Below, one piece after another: positions 9,409 through 17,046 of a DNA stretch of 40,689 nucleotides. The stretch is from NCBI GenBank assembly GCA_036704125.1, contig DATNQI010000045.1, positions 1-40,689 of the forward strand. Reading direction: 5' to 3'. The notes beneath the pieces are model-generated. The model saw only the letters and a program-made list of their open reading frames with translations. It ran no database searches and had not been told where the DNA came from. Each line of letters starts with the position of its first letter. Within the stretch, counting starts at the first letter, position 1. This stretch comes from Pantanalinema sp. GTDB taxonomy: Bacteria; Cyanobacteriota; Sericytochromatia; S15B-MN24; UBA4093. Both the position numbers and the translations under genes were made by a program.

Positions 9409-10026
9409 ATGATGACAACGGGTTTCTCGGGCCGTCGTGCGATCGCTTTCTCCGTCGTGCTGCTCGCGCTCGCGGGCTGCGGCCTTTCCCCTCAGGCGGC
9501 GCTCTCACCCGGCGCCGATAGCCAGGCCGATGCCAGCGGCCTGTTTTCCCCCAAGCTCCCGAGCGATCGCCCCCTGGAGGCCGCCGAGCGAGAGGGCGGC
9601 TTCGAGGAGTTCCTGAAGGTGGCGACCCTCGAGGCCCTCAAGTGGGACAAAAAGGCCCAGCTGAGCGGCGCCCAGGCGATCCACGTGGACGCCGCGGCCG
9701 GCAAGGCGGGCGGCACCCAGTTCACCTACCTCTTCACCGCCGGGCGCAACGGCCTTCAGGTGAGCATCTCGGGGAACAACGTGGCCTTCGAGAAGGCCAA
9801 GGCCGGTACCCCCTTCGAGGCGGGCACGCGCGTCTCGGCTCCGCAGGCCATCCAGACGGCGCTCGCCACCGGCCAGATCGCGGGCGAGGCCTTCATCGTG
9901 GCGCTCGTTCAGCCGAGCACGGCCAAGGTCCCGGTCTTCGTCGTGATGGAGCACAAGCCCGAGGGACGTCGGGTCGTCGTCAACGCTCGCACCGGTCTGG
10001 CGCTCGGCGCTGCCGAGCAGATCTAA
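9409..10026 (+). CDS. Lipoprotein with PepSY-like C-terminal domain
   Basis: Predicted lipoprotein of 205 residues. A signal peptide ends in the lipobox LALAGC, so the mature protein is lipid-anchored outside the cytoplasmic membrane. The C-terminal part, SAPQAIQTALATGQIAGEAF followed by strands and VVVNARTGLAL, looks like a PepSY fold (helix, then a beta hairpin ending in a vdatG-like turn). PepSY domains often inhibit proteases. It is 13 bases upstream of a secreted subtilase and shares its operon, so control of that protease is a reasonable idea (inference). GAGGTG is very close to ATG 9409; ATG 9412 is an equally good start. The 327-base region upstream holds the riboswitch on the other strand. 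Confidence 0.72.
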   Translation: MMTTGFSGRRAIAFSVVLLALAGCGLSPQAALSPGADSQADASGLFSPKLPSDRPLEAAEREGGFEEFLKVATLEALKWDKKAQLSGAQAIHVDAAAGKAGGTQFTYLFTAGRNGLQVSISGNNVAFEKAKAGTPFEAGTRVSAPQAIQTALATGQIAGEAFIVALVQPSTAKVPVFVVMEHKPEGRRVVVNARTGLALGAAEQI

Positions 10027-10039
10027 GGAGAGGTTTGAA

Positions 10040-11449
10040 ATGGCACGCCGCATGACCCACCGCGTCGGTATCGGAGCGTTGCTCGCCCTCTTCGCCTTGA
10101 GCGGCTGCGGGGTAACGGGCGGATCTCCTTTGTCGGCCGGGGGCGCGAACCTGGGTGCGAATGACACGAGCATGATGGCTGCGCGCAAGGCCGGCCGGGT
10201 CCAGAAGGACGCGGTGCTCGTCAAGCTGAAGAACCTGGCCGATGCCGAGGCGGTCGCCAAGGCCCACGGCCTCGAGGTCTCGCGCCGCATCAACGGCATC
10301 CAGGTCGTCGAGCTCCGCACGACAGCGAAGGCCCCGGCCGCCGATTGGCTGGACGTGACCCTGCGCAAGCTCGGCGCCGACTCGCGGGTCGCCTTCGCCG
10401 AGCCGAACCTCTCGCTGCGCTTCAAGGCCACCACCTCCGACGAGGTGGGCTCGAACGTCGCCCTGGAAGGCGGCTCCGGCGAGGATCCCCTGCGCCGCCT
10501 CCAGTACAGCCTCGATGCCATGAAGGTGGAGCAGGCCTGGCAGACGACCCGCGGCGACAAGAAGATCGTGGTGGCGGTCATCGATTCGGGGGTCGATGCG
10601 AAGCATCAGGACCTCAAGGCCAACCTCTCGGCGGACGCCTACGACGCCTTCAGCGATCGCAAGGGCCTGGATGCCGCTTCGCCCGAGATGGTGAGCCGCC
10701 TGGGCGGCCGCTTCGCCTCGCTCGGCCACGGGACGCACGTGGCCGGCATCATCGGCGGGGTGGCGGGCAACAAGGTCGGCATCGCCGGCGTCGCGCCCGG
10801 CTGCACGATCCTTCCGATCAAGATCTTCCCCGGCCTCTCGCTGAAGCCCGATCCGCGCCTCACCTCGGGCCAGGACCAGGAGAGCGTGCTCGCGGGAGTC
10901 GTCGCGCAGGGGATCGTCTACGCCACCGACAAGGGCGCCCAGGTGATCAACATGAGCCTGGGCTTCCCCCACGAGAGCCAGGCCCTCGCCGCCGCGGTCC
11001 AGTACGCCCTCGGCAAGGGGGTGACGGTGCTGGTGGCCGCGGGCAACGAGCGCCTGGAAGGGAGCCCCGTCAACACGCTGGCCGCTCAGCCCGGCGTCAT
11101 CGGGGTCGGGGCCACCGACGAGGACGATCGCGTCACCTTCTTCTCGAACGCGGGCAAGTACGTCTCGGTCGCAGCCCCTGGCTCGCGCGTCCTCTCGACC
11201 ATGCCGAGCCTCTTCAACGGCCTGGTGTCCAAGCCCTACCAGTACATGGACGGCACGAGCATGGCGTGCCCGAACGCCGCCGGGGTCGCGGCCCTCGTCA
11301 AGAGCGTGAGGCCGAGCCTGTCGCCCGCCCAGGTCAAGGAGATCCTCGAGAAATCGGCGGATGACCGGGGCCCTGCGGGCTACGACACCGACTACGGGTA
11401 CGGTCGGGTGAACGCCGAGCGGGCGGTGGCTCTGGCCAAGGGGATGTGA
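10040..11449 (+). CDS. Subtilisin-like serine protease lipoprotein (S8)
   Basis: Secreted serine endopeptidase of 469 residues. A signal peptide ends in LFALSGC (Cys23), predicting a lipid anchor. Residues about 50-130 form an inhibitor I9/fervidolysin-type propeptide (KDAVLVKLKN, then AFAEPNLSL). The subtilase catalytic triad is intact: Asp182 in AVIDSGVD, His230 in GHGTHVAG, Ser407 in GTSMACPNAAG, with the oxyanion-hole Asn335 in VAAGN. The short C terminus indicates no extra domain. AAGGAGAGG precedes ATG 10040. It is co-transcribed with the preceding PepSY-like lipoprotein. Likely roles are extracellular protein degradation or processing of surface lipoproteins; the target is unknown. Confidence 0.95.
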   Translation: MARRMTHRVGIGALLALFALSGCGVTGGSPLSAGGANLGANDTSMMAARKAGRVQKDAVLVKLKNLADAEAVAKAHGLEVSRRINGIQVVELRTTAKAPAADWLDVTLRKLGADSRVAFAEPNLSLRFKATTSDEVGSNVALEGGSGEDPLRRLQYSLDAMKVEQAWQTTRGDKKIVVAVIDSGVDAKHQDLKANLSADAYDAFSDRKGLDAASPEMVSRLGGRFASLGHGTHVAGIIGGVAGNKVGIAGVAPGCTILPIKIFPGLSLKPDPRLTSGQDQESVLAGVVAQGIVYATDKGAQVINMSLGFPHESQALAAAVQYALGKGVTVLVAAGNERLEGSPVNTLAAQPGVIGVGATDEDDRVTFFSNAGKYVSVAAPGSRVLSTMPSLFNGLVSKPYQYMDGTSMACPNAAGVAALVKSVRPSLSPAQVKEILEKSADDRGPAGYDTDYGYGRVNAERAVALAKGM

Positions 11450-11531
11450 TTGCCTGAAAAGGGGGCTTCTCTTGGCGCGATGCTTGTGGTAGACTGATCA
11501 AGTCGGTCGGGATCAAGTTCCTACGACGTGT

Positions 11532-11608
11532 GCGGCCATAGCTCAGCTGGATAGAGTGTCTGGCTACGAACCAGAAGGTCGGGAGTTCGAATCTCTCTGG
11601 CCGCGCCA
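11532..11608 (+). tRNA. tRNA-Arg(ACG)
   Basis: Complete cloverleaf: GCGGCCA acceptor pairs exactly with TGGCCGC; anticodon stem TCTGG/CCAGA encloses CTACGAA, giving anticodon ACG (read as ICG after A-to-I editing by TadA); T arm GGGAG-TTCGAAT-CTCTC. CCA is encoded at 11606-11608. A weak -10-like TAGACT lies at 11490-11495. Confidence 0.97.
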
Positions 11609-11611
11609 AAA

Positions 11612-11656
11612 GAAGAAGCGGGTCTCAGGGTTTTCCCTGGGCCCGCTTCTTCCCTT
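11612..11656 (+). terminator. Terminator after tRNA-Arg
   Basis: GAAGAAGCGGG and its complement form an 11-base outer stem around an inner CAGGG-TTTT-CCCTG hairpin, followed by a pyrimidine-rich CCTTTCC. It begins three bases after the tRNA CCA end. Confidence 0.75.
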
Positions 11657-11678
11657 TCCTGAGCTGGGAGACCTCAAT

Positions 11679-12560
11679 ATGGTGCGGCTGCTTGCCTTGT
11701 TCATGGTTCCGGCGGTCTGGGGCGTCGGGTTCCTCGCGACTCGCTGGGGCTTACAGGGCCTCGGCCCCTTCTGGCTGACGGAGGGGCGCTTCCTGGCGGC
11801 GGCGTTGCTCGCCGCCCCCTTCTTCCCCTGGAAGCGCTTCAACGAGTGGCCTTCCGTGCTCCTCGCGGCGGCCCTGCTGCTTTGCGGCATGCTGCTGCAG
11901 ACGATCGGCCTCGCCCACACCACCGTCGCCAAGAACGCCTTTCTCACGGCCCTCTACGCCATGTTCATCCCGGCCATCGGCGCCGTCTTCCTGGGGCACC
12001 GCATCCGGGCGCTCGAGTGGGGCGTCCTCGCGCTCGCGGTGTTCGGCGTGGCCCTCATGTGCGATCTGAGCCCGGGCGCGCTGAACCTGGGCGATCTCCT
12101 GACGCTCGCTTGCGCCTTGGTCTTCGCGCTGCACATCCTCTGGCTCGATCGCTGCGCCCACCGGACCAAGGACGTCCTGACCTTCGGTCTGGCCCAGGTG
12201 ATCGGGGTGGGGATCCTCGGCTTGCCGGTCGCCTTCCTGGCGGAAGGGCTGCCGAGGTGGAGCGGCACCTCCCTTTTGCCGGTCGTGGGGATCGCGTACC
12301 TGACCCTGCTCAGCACGCTCTTCTCGTTCGTGCTCCAGATCTGGGTCCAGCGCCAGTTCCCGCCTCACGTGGCGGGAGTCGTCTTCTTGCTCGAGTCCCC
12401 GATCGCGGCCGTGGCCGCCCTCTTCATCCTGGGCGAGGCGATCACCCCCGTCGGCTTCGCCGGTGCCCTGCTGATCTCGATCTGCGCCGTCTTCCTCGTG
12501 TGGCGCAGCAGCGAGGCGCCGCAGCCCGCTCCGGAGAGCCCCGCCCTGGCGGCTTCCTGA
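11679..12560 (+). CDS. EamA/DMT family transporter
   Basis: Inner-membrane protein of 293 residues with about ten predicted transmembrane helices arranged as two EamA repeats, each of five helices. It starts LLALFMVPAVWGVGFLATRWG, a typical first EamA helix with small residues and the conserved Arg-Trp. The second repeat includes LTLLSTLFSFVLQIWVQRQ and the terminal AGALLISICAVFLVW. Drug/metabolite transporters of this type usually export small metabolites or amino acids, but the substrate cannot be inferred here. The ATG at 11679 has GGGAG upstream; the longer frame runs through the tRNA and is not credible. A Pro/Glu tail closes the protein. Confidence 0.92.
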   Translation: MVRLLALFMVPAVWGVGFLATRWGLQGLGPFWLTEGRFLAAALLAAPFFPWKRFNEWPSVLLAAALLLCGMLLQTIGLAHTTVAKNAFLTALYAMFIPAIGAVFLGHRIRALEWGVLALAVFGVALMCDLSPGALNLGDLLTLACALVFALHILWLDRCAHRTKDVLTFGLAQVIGVGILGLPVAFLAEGLPRWSGTSLLPVVGIAYLTLLSTLFSFVLQIWVQRQFPPHVAGVVFLLESPIAAVAALFILGEAITPVGFAGALLISICAVFLVWRSSEAPQPAPESPALAAS

Positions 12561-12602
12561 GTCGATAGAGGGTTTCTTGAGATCTTCTTAACATTCTTTT
12601 TA

Positions 12603-12622
12603 CCGATCTTCCGCAAGATCGG
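12603..12622. repeat. Eight-base inverted repeat between EamA and DUF3465 genes
   Basis: CCGATCTT-CCGC-AAGATCGG is a perfect stem-loop. A T-run precedes rather than follows it on this strand, so it is not a usual terminator. It may be part of the leader of the next gene. Confidence 0.45.
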
Positions 12623-12692
12623 CTCAACCGGATCCGATAAGCCAAACAGCGATACATTGCCGCCCCCGGGCTGCAGGCATAGGAGTCTCATT

Positions 12693-13139
12693 TTGGCTAC
12701 TTTCAACCCCTTGCTCCGTCGTGCATCCATCCTCGCCGCGATCATCGCGATCGCCGGCTGCGGAAGCGTCACGACCCTCCAGGCGCCCCAGGTCTCCGCG
12801 ACCTCCTCGGTCGTCGAAGCCAAAGCGGTACCGCCCCAGAGCGCGTTCAAGGTCGTCAAGGCCACGGTGATCCAGCTGCTTCCCGAGGACAACGACGGCC
12901 TGACCCACCAGAACTTCAAGGTCAAGGCGATCTCCCCGGACGCGGGTCGCGTCTACGAGGTCAACAACAGCACGACCCACGGCTCCAAGGTTCCCAACCT
13001 CAAGGTGGGCGATGTCCTCGAGATCCGGGGCACCACCTACCAGAACAAGGACCGCTACGGCCTGCACTGGACCCACAAGGCGGACAAGTCGGGCGATGCC
13101 GGCTACATCAAGACCGCCGACGGCAAGATCTACGAGTAA
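12693..13139 (+). CDS. DUF3465-like lipoprotein
   Basis: Predicted 148-residue lipoprotein. I placed the start at TTG 12693 because AGGAG lies seven bases upstream; this gives a clean signal peptide ending in AIAGC. An ATG 12 codons upstream has no ribosome binding site. The mature part is a small beta domain: a conserved NFKVKAISPDAGRVYEV region, KVGDVLEIRGTTYQ, and LHWTHKADKSGDAGYIK with GKIYE at the end. The HWTH ... GYI ... GK.Y pattern is that of DUF3465, a domain of unknown function related to OB-like folds. It stands alone between terminators. No function can be assigned. Confidence 0.8.
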   Translation: MATFNPLLRRASILAAIIAIAGCGSVTTLQAPQVSATSSVVEAKAVPPQSAFKVVKATVIQLLPEDNDGLTHQNFKVKAISPDAGRVYEVNNSTTHGSKVPNLKVGDVLEIRGTTYQNKDRYGLHWTHKADKSGDAGYIKTADGKIYE

Positions 13140-13146
13140 CCACCAG

Positions 13147-13189
13147 CAAAGAAAGAGGGGCAAGCGTCAAGCTTGCCCCTCTTTCTTTG
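13147..13189. terminator. Bidirectional terminator with 19-base perfect stem
   Basis: Two exact complementary 19-base arms flank a GTCAA loop. The arms carry A-rich and T-rich ends, so both directions end in T-rich RNA. It separates the convergent DUF3465 and CNNM-type genes. Confidence 0.88.
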
Positions 13190-13200
13190 TCTTGGCCGCG

Positions 13201-14505
13201 TTACGGGATCGGCGCCCCCTCGACGGGGGTCGCGCCCTCCACCAGGACGCGGGTGATGCGCAGGTGCTCGATCTCCTCGACCCGGAAGGTGACGCTGTCC
13301 TCCTCGATGCTGTCCCCGAGCTGCGGGGCGTGGCCCAGGCGGGTGTAGAGCCAGCCGCCCACGATGTCCTCCTCGGCCTCGATCGCAAGCCCGAAGAGCT
13401 CGTTGAGGTCGTCCACCAGGAGCAGGCCGTCCACCGAGAAGGCGGTGCCCCGGCGCTCGATGCGGGGACGCTCGTTGTCGAACTCGTCCTGGATCTCGCC
13501 GACGATCTCCTCGAGGATGTCCTCGACCGTCAGCATGCCGGCGGTGCCGCCGTACTCGTCCATGACCAGGGCCATGTGGGCCTTGGCCTTCTGCATCTGG
13601 CGCAGCACCTGGCTGATCTCGAGGCTCGCCGGCACCGCCATCAGCGGGCGGGTGACGCGGGTGAGGTCCTGGTGCTTGGCGGCGTAGAGGTCCTTGATGT
13701 GGACGAAGCCGACGATGTTGTCCTTGTCGCCGTCGCAGACCGGGTAGCGGGTGTGCTGCTCCTGCTCGGCGATGGCGAGCAGCTCCTCGAAGGGGGCGTT
13801 GCGATCGAGGCAGATCATGTCGACGCGCGGGACCATGATCTCGCGGGCGACTCGCTCGGCGAAGTGGAAGACGCGCTCGAACATCGCCATCTCGTGCTCG
13901 TCGATGTGCCCGCTCTTGGCGCTCTCCTTCATGAGGATGCGGATCTCGTCCTCGGTGTGGGCCGCCTCGTTCTCGCTCACCGGCGGGACGCCGAGCAGGT
14001 GCAGGAAGCGGTTGGCCATGCCGTTGAGGACCCAGATGGCCGGGTAGACGAGGGTGTGGAAGAGCTTGAGAGGCCAGGCGACCAGCAGCGTGGTGTCCTC
14101 GGCCTTGCGGATGGCGAGCGTCTTGGGAGCCTGCTCACCGATCACGATGTGCAGCGCGGTGATGACGGTGAAGGCGATGGCGAAGGCGATGGTGTGCGTG
14201 AGCGCCTCGGGCATCCCCAAGGCCATGAGGCCGGGGGCGATCAGCGTCGCGATGGCCGGTTCGCCGAGCGCGCCGAGGGCGAGCGAGGAGAGCGTGATGC
14301 CGAGCTGGCAACCAGAGAGGTAGGCGTCCAGGTTCTCGGTGATGTGCTGGGCGACCCGGGCCTGGGAGTTGCCGTCAGCGACGAGCTGCTGGAGACGGCT
14401 CGGGCGAACCTTTACCATGGCGAATTCTGCGGCAACGAAGAAACCGTTTAGCAGGGTGAAGAACAGAACGAGGAAAAGGTTCCAGCTGGTACTCGCGACG
14501 TCCAT
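13201..14505 (-). CDS. CNNM/CorC-HlyC family membrane protein
   Basis: Inner-membrane protein of 434 residues with the full hemolysin-like layout: an N-terminal DUF21/CNNM transmembrane domain of three to four helices (about 1-185), including NGFFVAAEFAMVKVRPSRL and GEQAPKTLAI; a paired CBS domain (about 205-335) with VMVPR-type MVPRVDMICLD and VMDEYGGTAGMLTVEDILEE; and the C-terminal CorC_HlyC domain (about 350-434). Relatives move or regulate Mg2+ (MpfA, CorC) and some are Na+-coupled. The start at 14505 uses GGTGGG seven bases upstream; the longer frame would add a Cys-rich stretch unlike the family. It is divergent from the Rsr gene. Confidence 0.93.
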   Translation of the reverse strand: MDVASTSWNLFLVLFFTLLNGFFVAAEFAMVKVRPSRLQQLVADGNSQARVAQHITENLDAYLSGCQLGITLSSLALGALGEPAIATLIAPGLMALGMPEALTHTIAFAIAFTVITALHIVIGEQAPKTLAIRKAEDTTLLVAWPLKLFHTLVYPAIWVLNGMANRFLHLLGVPPVSENEAAHTEDEIRILMKESAKSGHIDEHEMAMFERVFHFAERVAREIMVPRVDMICLDRNAPFEELLAIAEQEQHTRYPVCDGDKDNIVGFVHIKDLYAAKHQDLTRVTRPLMAVPASLEISQVLRQMQKAKAHMALVMDEYGGTAGMLTVEDILEEIVGEIQDEFDNERPRIERRGTAFSVDGLLLVDDLNELFGLAIEAEEDIVGGWLYTRLGHAPQLGDSIEEDSVTFRVEEIEHLRITRVLVEGATPVEGAPIP

Positions 14506-14625
14506 TTTTTTGCCCACCTGATCGGTGGATTTCGCTCCTTTCGCGTAAACGCCGCATGCGCGGCACTTCCAGTTTAGCATGGCCCGCTGTCAGGGGCGGG
14601 TCTTGCCGATTGACGGGGCCTCGAT

Positions 14626-14700
14626 CGCCGTGTTCGAATGGCGGTGCTCCGGGCCGGAGGGTCTGGGTTATCGGAACAAGTAACCCCAGGCTCGGCTTTT
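14626..14700 (+). other. Cluster of three hairpins upstream of the Ro60 gene
   Basis: Three stem-loops follow one another: CGCC/GGCG around GTGTTCGAAT, a loop that looks like a tRNA T loop (14626-14643); CTCCG-GGC-CGGAG (14647-14659); and CTGGGTTA with TAACCCCAG, one base bulged (14663-14689), then CTCGGCTTTT. It ends 29 bases before the Ro60 start. It could be a structured leader, a terminator-ended small RNA or a Y RNA-like partner. No match to a known Y RNA core was recognised. Confidence 0.35.
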
Positions 14701-14729
14701 GTCCGGAGTATCTCTTAGAGGGTGAGGCC

Positions 14730-16286
14730 ATGCGGACGCCCCAAGACCAGCCGATTCCAGGCTCGGCCCAGGTGCCGAACAGCGCGGGCGGCTTCTCGTG
14801 GGCCGTCGATGACTGGGAGCGCCTCGATCGCTTCCTCATCCTGGGCACCGAGGGCGGCAGCTACTACGTGAGGCCCGCCGCCCTCGCGCGCGAGAACGCC
14901 GCGGCCGTGCTGCGCTGCATCGCACAGGACGGCCCCCGGGCCGTCGAGCGCATCGCTCTGATCAGCGAGGCCGCTCGCGCGCCGCGCAACGACCCGGCCC
15001 TGTTCGCCCTGGCCCTCGCGGCGGCGATGGGCTCGGCCGAGACGCGCTCGCTCGCGCTGGCCGCCCTCCCCCGCGTCGCCAGGATCGGCACCCATCTCTT
15101 CCACTTCATGGCCTACGTCGAGGGCTTTCGCGGCTGGGGCCGGGGCCTGCGGCGCGCGATCGGCGCCTGGTACAACGCCCAGGATCCGGATGACCTGGCG
15201 CTGCAACTGATCAAGTACCGGCGCCGGGACGGCTGGAGTCACCGCGACGCCCTGCGCCTCTCGCACCCCGTGCCCGCCTCGAGCGCTCACCAGGCCCTGT
15301 ATCGCTGGGTCGCACACCAAGAGGACGTCGAGGGTCTGCCCGAGCGTCTCTCGGCCTTCGTGGGGCTGCAACGGGCCGAGACGCCCGAGGCGATCGCCGG
15401 GCTGATCACCGCGCATCGCATGCCGCGCGAGGCCGTCCCGACCCGCTGGCTGGATCGGCCTGAGGTCTGGGAGGCGCTGCTCGCGGCGATGCCGCTCGAG
15501 GCCATGGTGCGGAACCTTGCGACGATGACGCGCGCCGGCCTGCTGCGTCCTTTGTCGACGGCGTCGCGCCTGGTGTGCGAGCGCCTGGGGGACGCCGAGC
15601 GCTTGCGCCAAGCACATCTTCATCCCATCAAGCTGCTCGCCGCCCTTGCGACCTACACCGCGGGCCACGGTGTCCGCTCGAACGCGGGCGAATGGGTACC
15701 CGATCCTTCGATCGTGGATGCGCTCGACGGGGCCTTCTATCGCGCGTTCGAGAACGTCGCGCCGAGCGGCAAGCGTATCGTGCTGGCGCTGGACGTCTCG
15801 GCGTCAATGGACAGCGGGCAGGTCGCGGGGGTGGCGGGCTTGACGCCGCGCATGGCGGCGGCCGCCCTCGCCCTGGTCACGGCGAGTACCGAGCGCGAAG
15901 TCACGGCGATCGCCTTCAGCGACCGGATGGTGCCCCTCGCCCTCTCGGCGCGCGAGCGCCTCGACGACGTCATGCGCGCGACCGCGGCGATCCCTTTCGG
16001 GGGGACCGACTGCGCCCTGCCGATGCTGTGGGCGCTCGAGAACGGGGTCGAGGCGGACGCCTTCGTGATCCTGACCGACAGCGAGACCTGGGCGGGCGAA
16101 ATTCACCCGGCCGAGGCGCTGGCACGTTACCGGGAACGCACGGGCATCCCCGCCAAGCTCGCGGTGGTCGGCATGGTGTCGAACGGCTTCTCGATCGCGG
16201 ACCCCGCCGATCCCGGCATGCTGGACGTGGTCGGCTTCGACACGGCGGTGCCCCAGCTGCTTTCGGACTTCATCGCGGGCTGGTAG
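14730..16286 (+). CDS. rsr: Ro60/Rsr: TROVE and vWA domain RNA-binding protein
   Basis: Bacterial ortholog of the Ro60 autoantigen, 518 residues (vertebrate Ro60 has 538). The N-terminal TROVE domain (about 10-345) is a ring of helical repeats that binds misfolded RNA ends and Y RNAs; segments such as GGSYYVRPAALARENA, GTHLFHFMAYVEGFRGWGR and HPIKLLAALATYTAG are characteristic. The vWA domain (about 348-518) has a MIDAS motif DVSAS from Asp355, then FGGTDCALP and LTDSETWAG. In Deinococcus and Salmonella, Rsr works with Y RNA and PNPase in RNA decay or with RtcB in RNA repair; neither partner is in this window. ATG 14730 follows GAGG. It is divergent from the CNNM gene; hairpins lie between. 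Confidence 0.93.
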   Translation: MRTPQDQPIPGSAQVPNSAGGFSWAVDDWERLDRFLILGTEGGSYYVRPAALARENAAAVLRCIAQDGPRAVERIALISEAARAPRNDPALFALALAAAMGSAETRSLALAALPRVARIGTHLFHFMAYVEGFRGWGRGLRRAIGAWYNAQDPDDLALQLIKYRRRDGWSHRDALRLSHPVPASSAHQALYRWVAHQEDVEGLPERLSAFVGLQRAETPEAIAGLITAHRMPREAVPTRWLDRPEVWEALLAAMPLEAMVRNLATMTRAGLLRPLSTASRLVCERLGDAERLRQAHLHPIKLLAALATYTAGHGVRSNAGEWVPDPSIVDALDGAFYRAFENVAPSGKRIVLALDVSASMDSGQVAGVAGLTPRMAAAALALVTASTEREVTAIAFSDRMVPLALSARERLDDVMRATAAIPFGGTDCALPMLWALENGVEADAFVILTDSETWAGEIHPAEALARYRERTGIPAKLAVVGMVSNGFSIADPADPGMLDVVGFDTAVPQLLSDFIAGW

Positions 16287-16296
16287 CGCTGAGGGG

Positions 16297-16455
16297 CTAG
16301 ACCTCCTCGAAGTCTTCCTTGCCTACGCCGCACTCCGGGCAGGTCCAGGTGTCGGGCACGTCCTCCCAGCGGGTGCCGGGGGCGATCCCGCTGTCGGGAT
16401 CCCCGAGGGATTCGTCGTAGATGTGGCCGTCGACGATGCAGCGGAACTTACGCAT
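16297..16455 (-). CDS. Rubredoxin with one iron-ligand Cys replaced by Asp
   Basis: Small electron carrier of 52 residues. The sequence follows rubredoxin closely: FRCIVDGHIYDESLGDPDSG, then GTRWEDVPDTWTCPECGVGK. The C-terminal knuckle CPECG is intact, but the N-terminal knuckle reads C-I-V-D-G instead of C-x-x-C-G, so the second of four Fe ligands is Asp (codon GAC, two base changes from TGC). AAGGAG lies upstream of the ATG. The rubrerythrin gene ends 16 bases before, and that protein lacks its own rubredoxin domain, so this is the likely electron donor or iron module for peroxide reduction (inference). The Asp could alter redox potential or iron affinity. Confidence 0.9.
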   Translation of the reverse strand: MRKFRCIVDGHIYDESLGDPDSGIAPGTRWEDVPDTWTCPECGVGKEDFEEV

Positions 16456-16471
16456 GGGGCACTCTCCTTGC

Positions 16472-16948
16472 TTACTTGAGGCCTTCGAGGGCCTGACGGT
16501 AACGATTGGCGTGGCGCTCCTCGACCTTGGCGAGGGCGGCGAAGCGCTTCTCGGCGAGCTTCAGGGCCTGGCGGAAGATCTCGGCGTGCTCGCGGGACTC
16601 CTCTTCCTGCTCGGTGAACTCGGCGGCGGCTGCCTCGTCCTGCTCCTCGACGGCCTTCTGGCGGAACTCGGGGTACATGGTCGTGTACTCGTAGGTCTCC
16701 CCCTCGATGGCGAGCGCGAGGATGCGCGAGAGGGTGAGCGTCTCCTTGGGGTAGAGCAGCTCCAGGTGGCCGAAGGCGTGGGCCGTCTCCTGGTGGGCCG
16801 TCTCCTCGAAGAGCTTCGCGACCTCCTCGTCCCCCAGCTCGCGGGCGATCTTGGCGAAGTAGAGGTACTTGCGGTTGGCCATGGACTCGCCGCCGAAAGC
16901 GGCTTCGAGGTTCTTGCGGGTCACGGTGCGCTGAAGCGGGGTTTCCAT
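16472..16948 (-). CDS. Rubrerythrin lacking the rubredoxin domain
   Basis: Ferritin-like diiron protein of 158 residues that reduces hydrogen peroxide in the cytoplasm. Diiron-ligand helices are visible: ESMANRKYLYFA, FEETAHQETAHAFGH, EGETYEYTTMYPEF and EEESREHAEIF. The usual C-terminal rubredoxin-like domain with two CxxC knuckles is absent; the chain ends in RYRQALEGLK. A separate rubredoxin gene 16 bases downstream probably supplies it. AAGGAGA precedes the ATG. Two PerR-type operators lie upstream, as expected for peroxide-induced expression. It could also be called an erythrin-type or DUF2383-like protein, but the spacing of ligands fits rubrerythrin best. Confidence 0.93.
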   Translation of the reverse strand: METPLQRTVTRKNLEAAFGGESMANRKYLYFAKIARELGDEEVAKLFEETAHQETAHAFGHLELLYPKETLTLSRILALAIEGETYEYTTMYPEFRQKAVEEQDEAAAAEFTEQEEESREHAEIFRQALKLAEKRFAALAKVEERHANRYRQALEGLK

Positions 16949-16976
16949 CGCGGCTCTCCTTTTGAATCAGGTCATA

Positions 16977-16993
16977 TTTAGAGTCATTCTAAA
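16977..16993. promoter_or_regulatory. PerR/Fur-type operator, site 1
   Basis: TTTAGAGTCATTCTAAA is a 7-1-7 inverted repeat with one mismatch pair, close to the PerR box pattern TTATAATnATTATAA. It lies about 30 bases before the rubrerythrin ATG and immediately beside a minus-strand -10-like TATGAC (plus 16971-16976). Confidence 0.75.
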
Positions 16994-17001
16994 TCACCGG
17001 G

Positions 17002-17031
17002 AAATAAAAAGAGGGCGAGGGCGTCGCTCTC
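17002..17031 (-). terminator. Intrinsic terminator between the two PerR-type operators
   Basis: On the minus strand GAGAGCGA and TCGCCCTC form an 8-base stem with one mismatch and a 5-base loop, followed by TTTTTATTT. It would end transcripts of the YkgJ-type gene before rubrerythrin, and would also attenuate any transcript started at the promoter at 17047-17075. Confidence 0.75.
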
Positions 17032-17046
17032 CTGGTTTCTTTTATA

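Noticed and set aside
12603-12622. Stem-loop as terminator of the EamA gene
   Set aside because: The T-run is on the wrong side of the stem for plus-strand termination.
12657-12692. ATG start 12 codons upstream of the DUF3465 gene
   Set aside because: No ribosome binding site precedes it and the extra residues spoil the signal peptide; TTG 12693 follows AGGAG by seven bases.
14626-14700. Hairpin cluster called as a definite Y RNA
   Set aside because: No known Ro-binding core was recognised and the structure may simply be the rsr leader, so it is kept only as a structured region.
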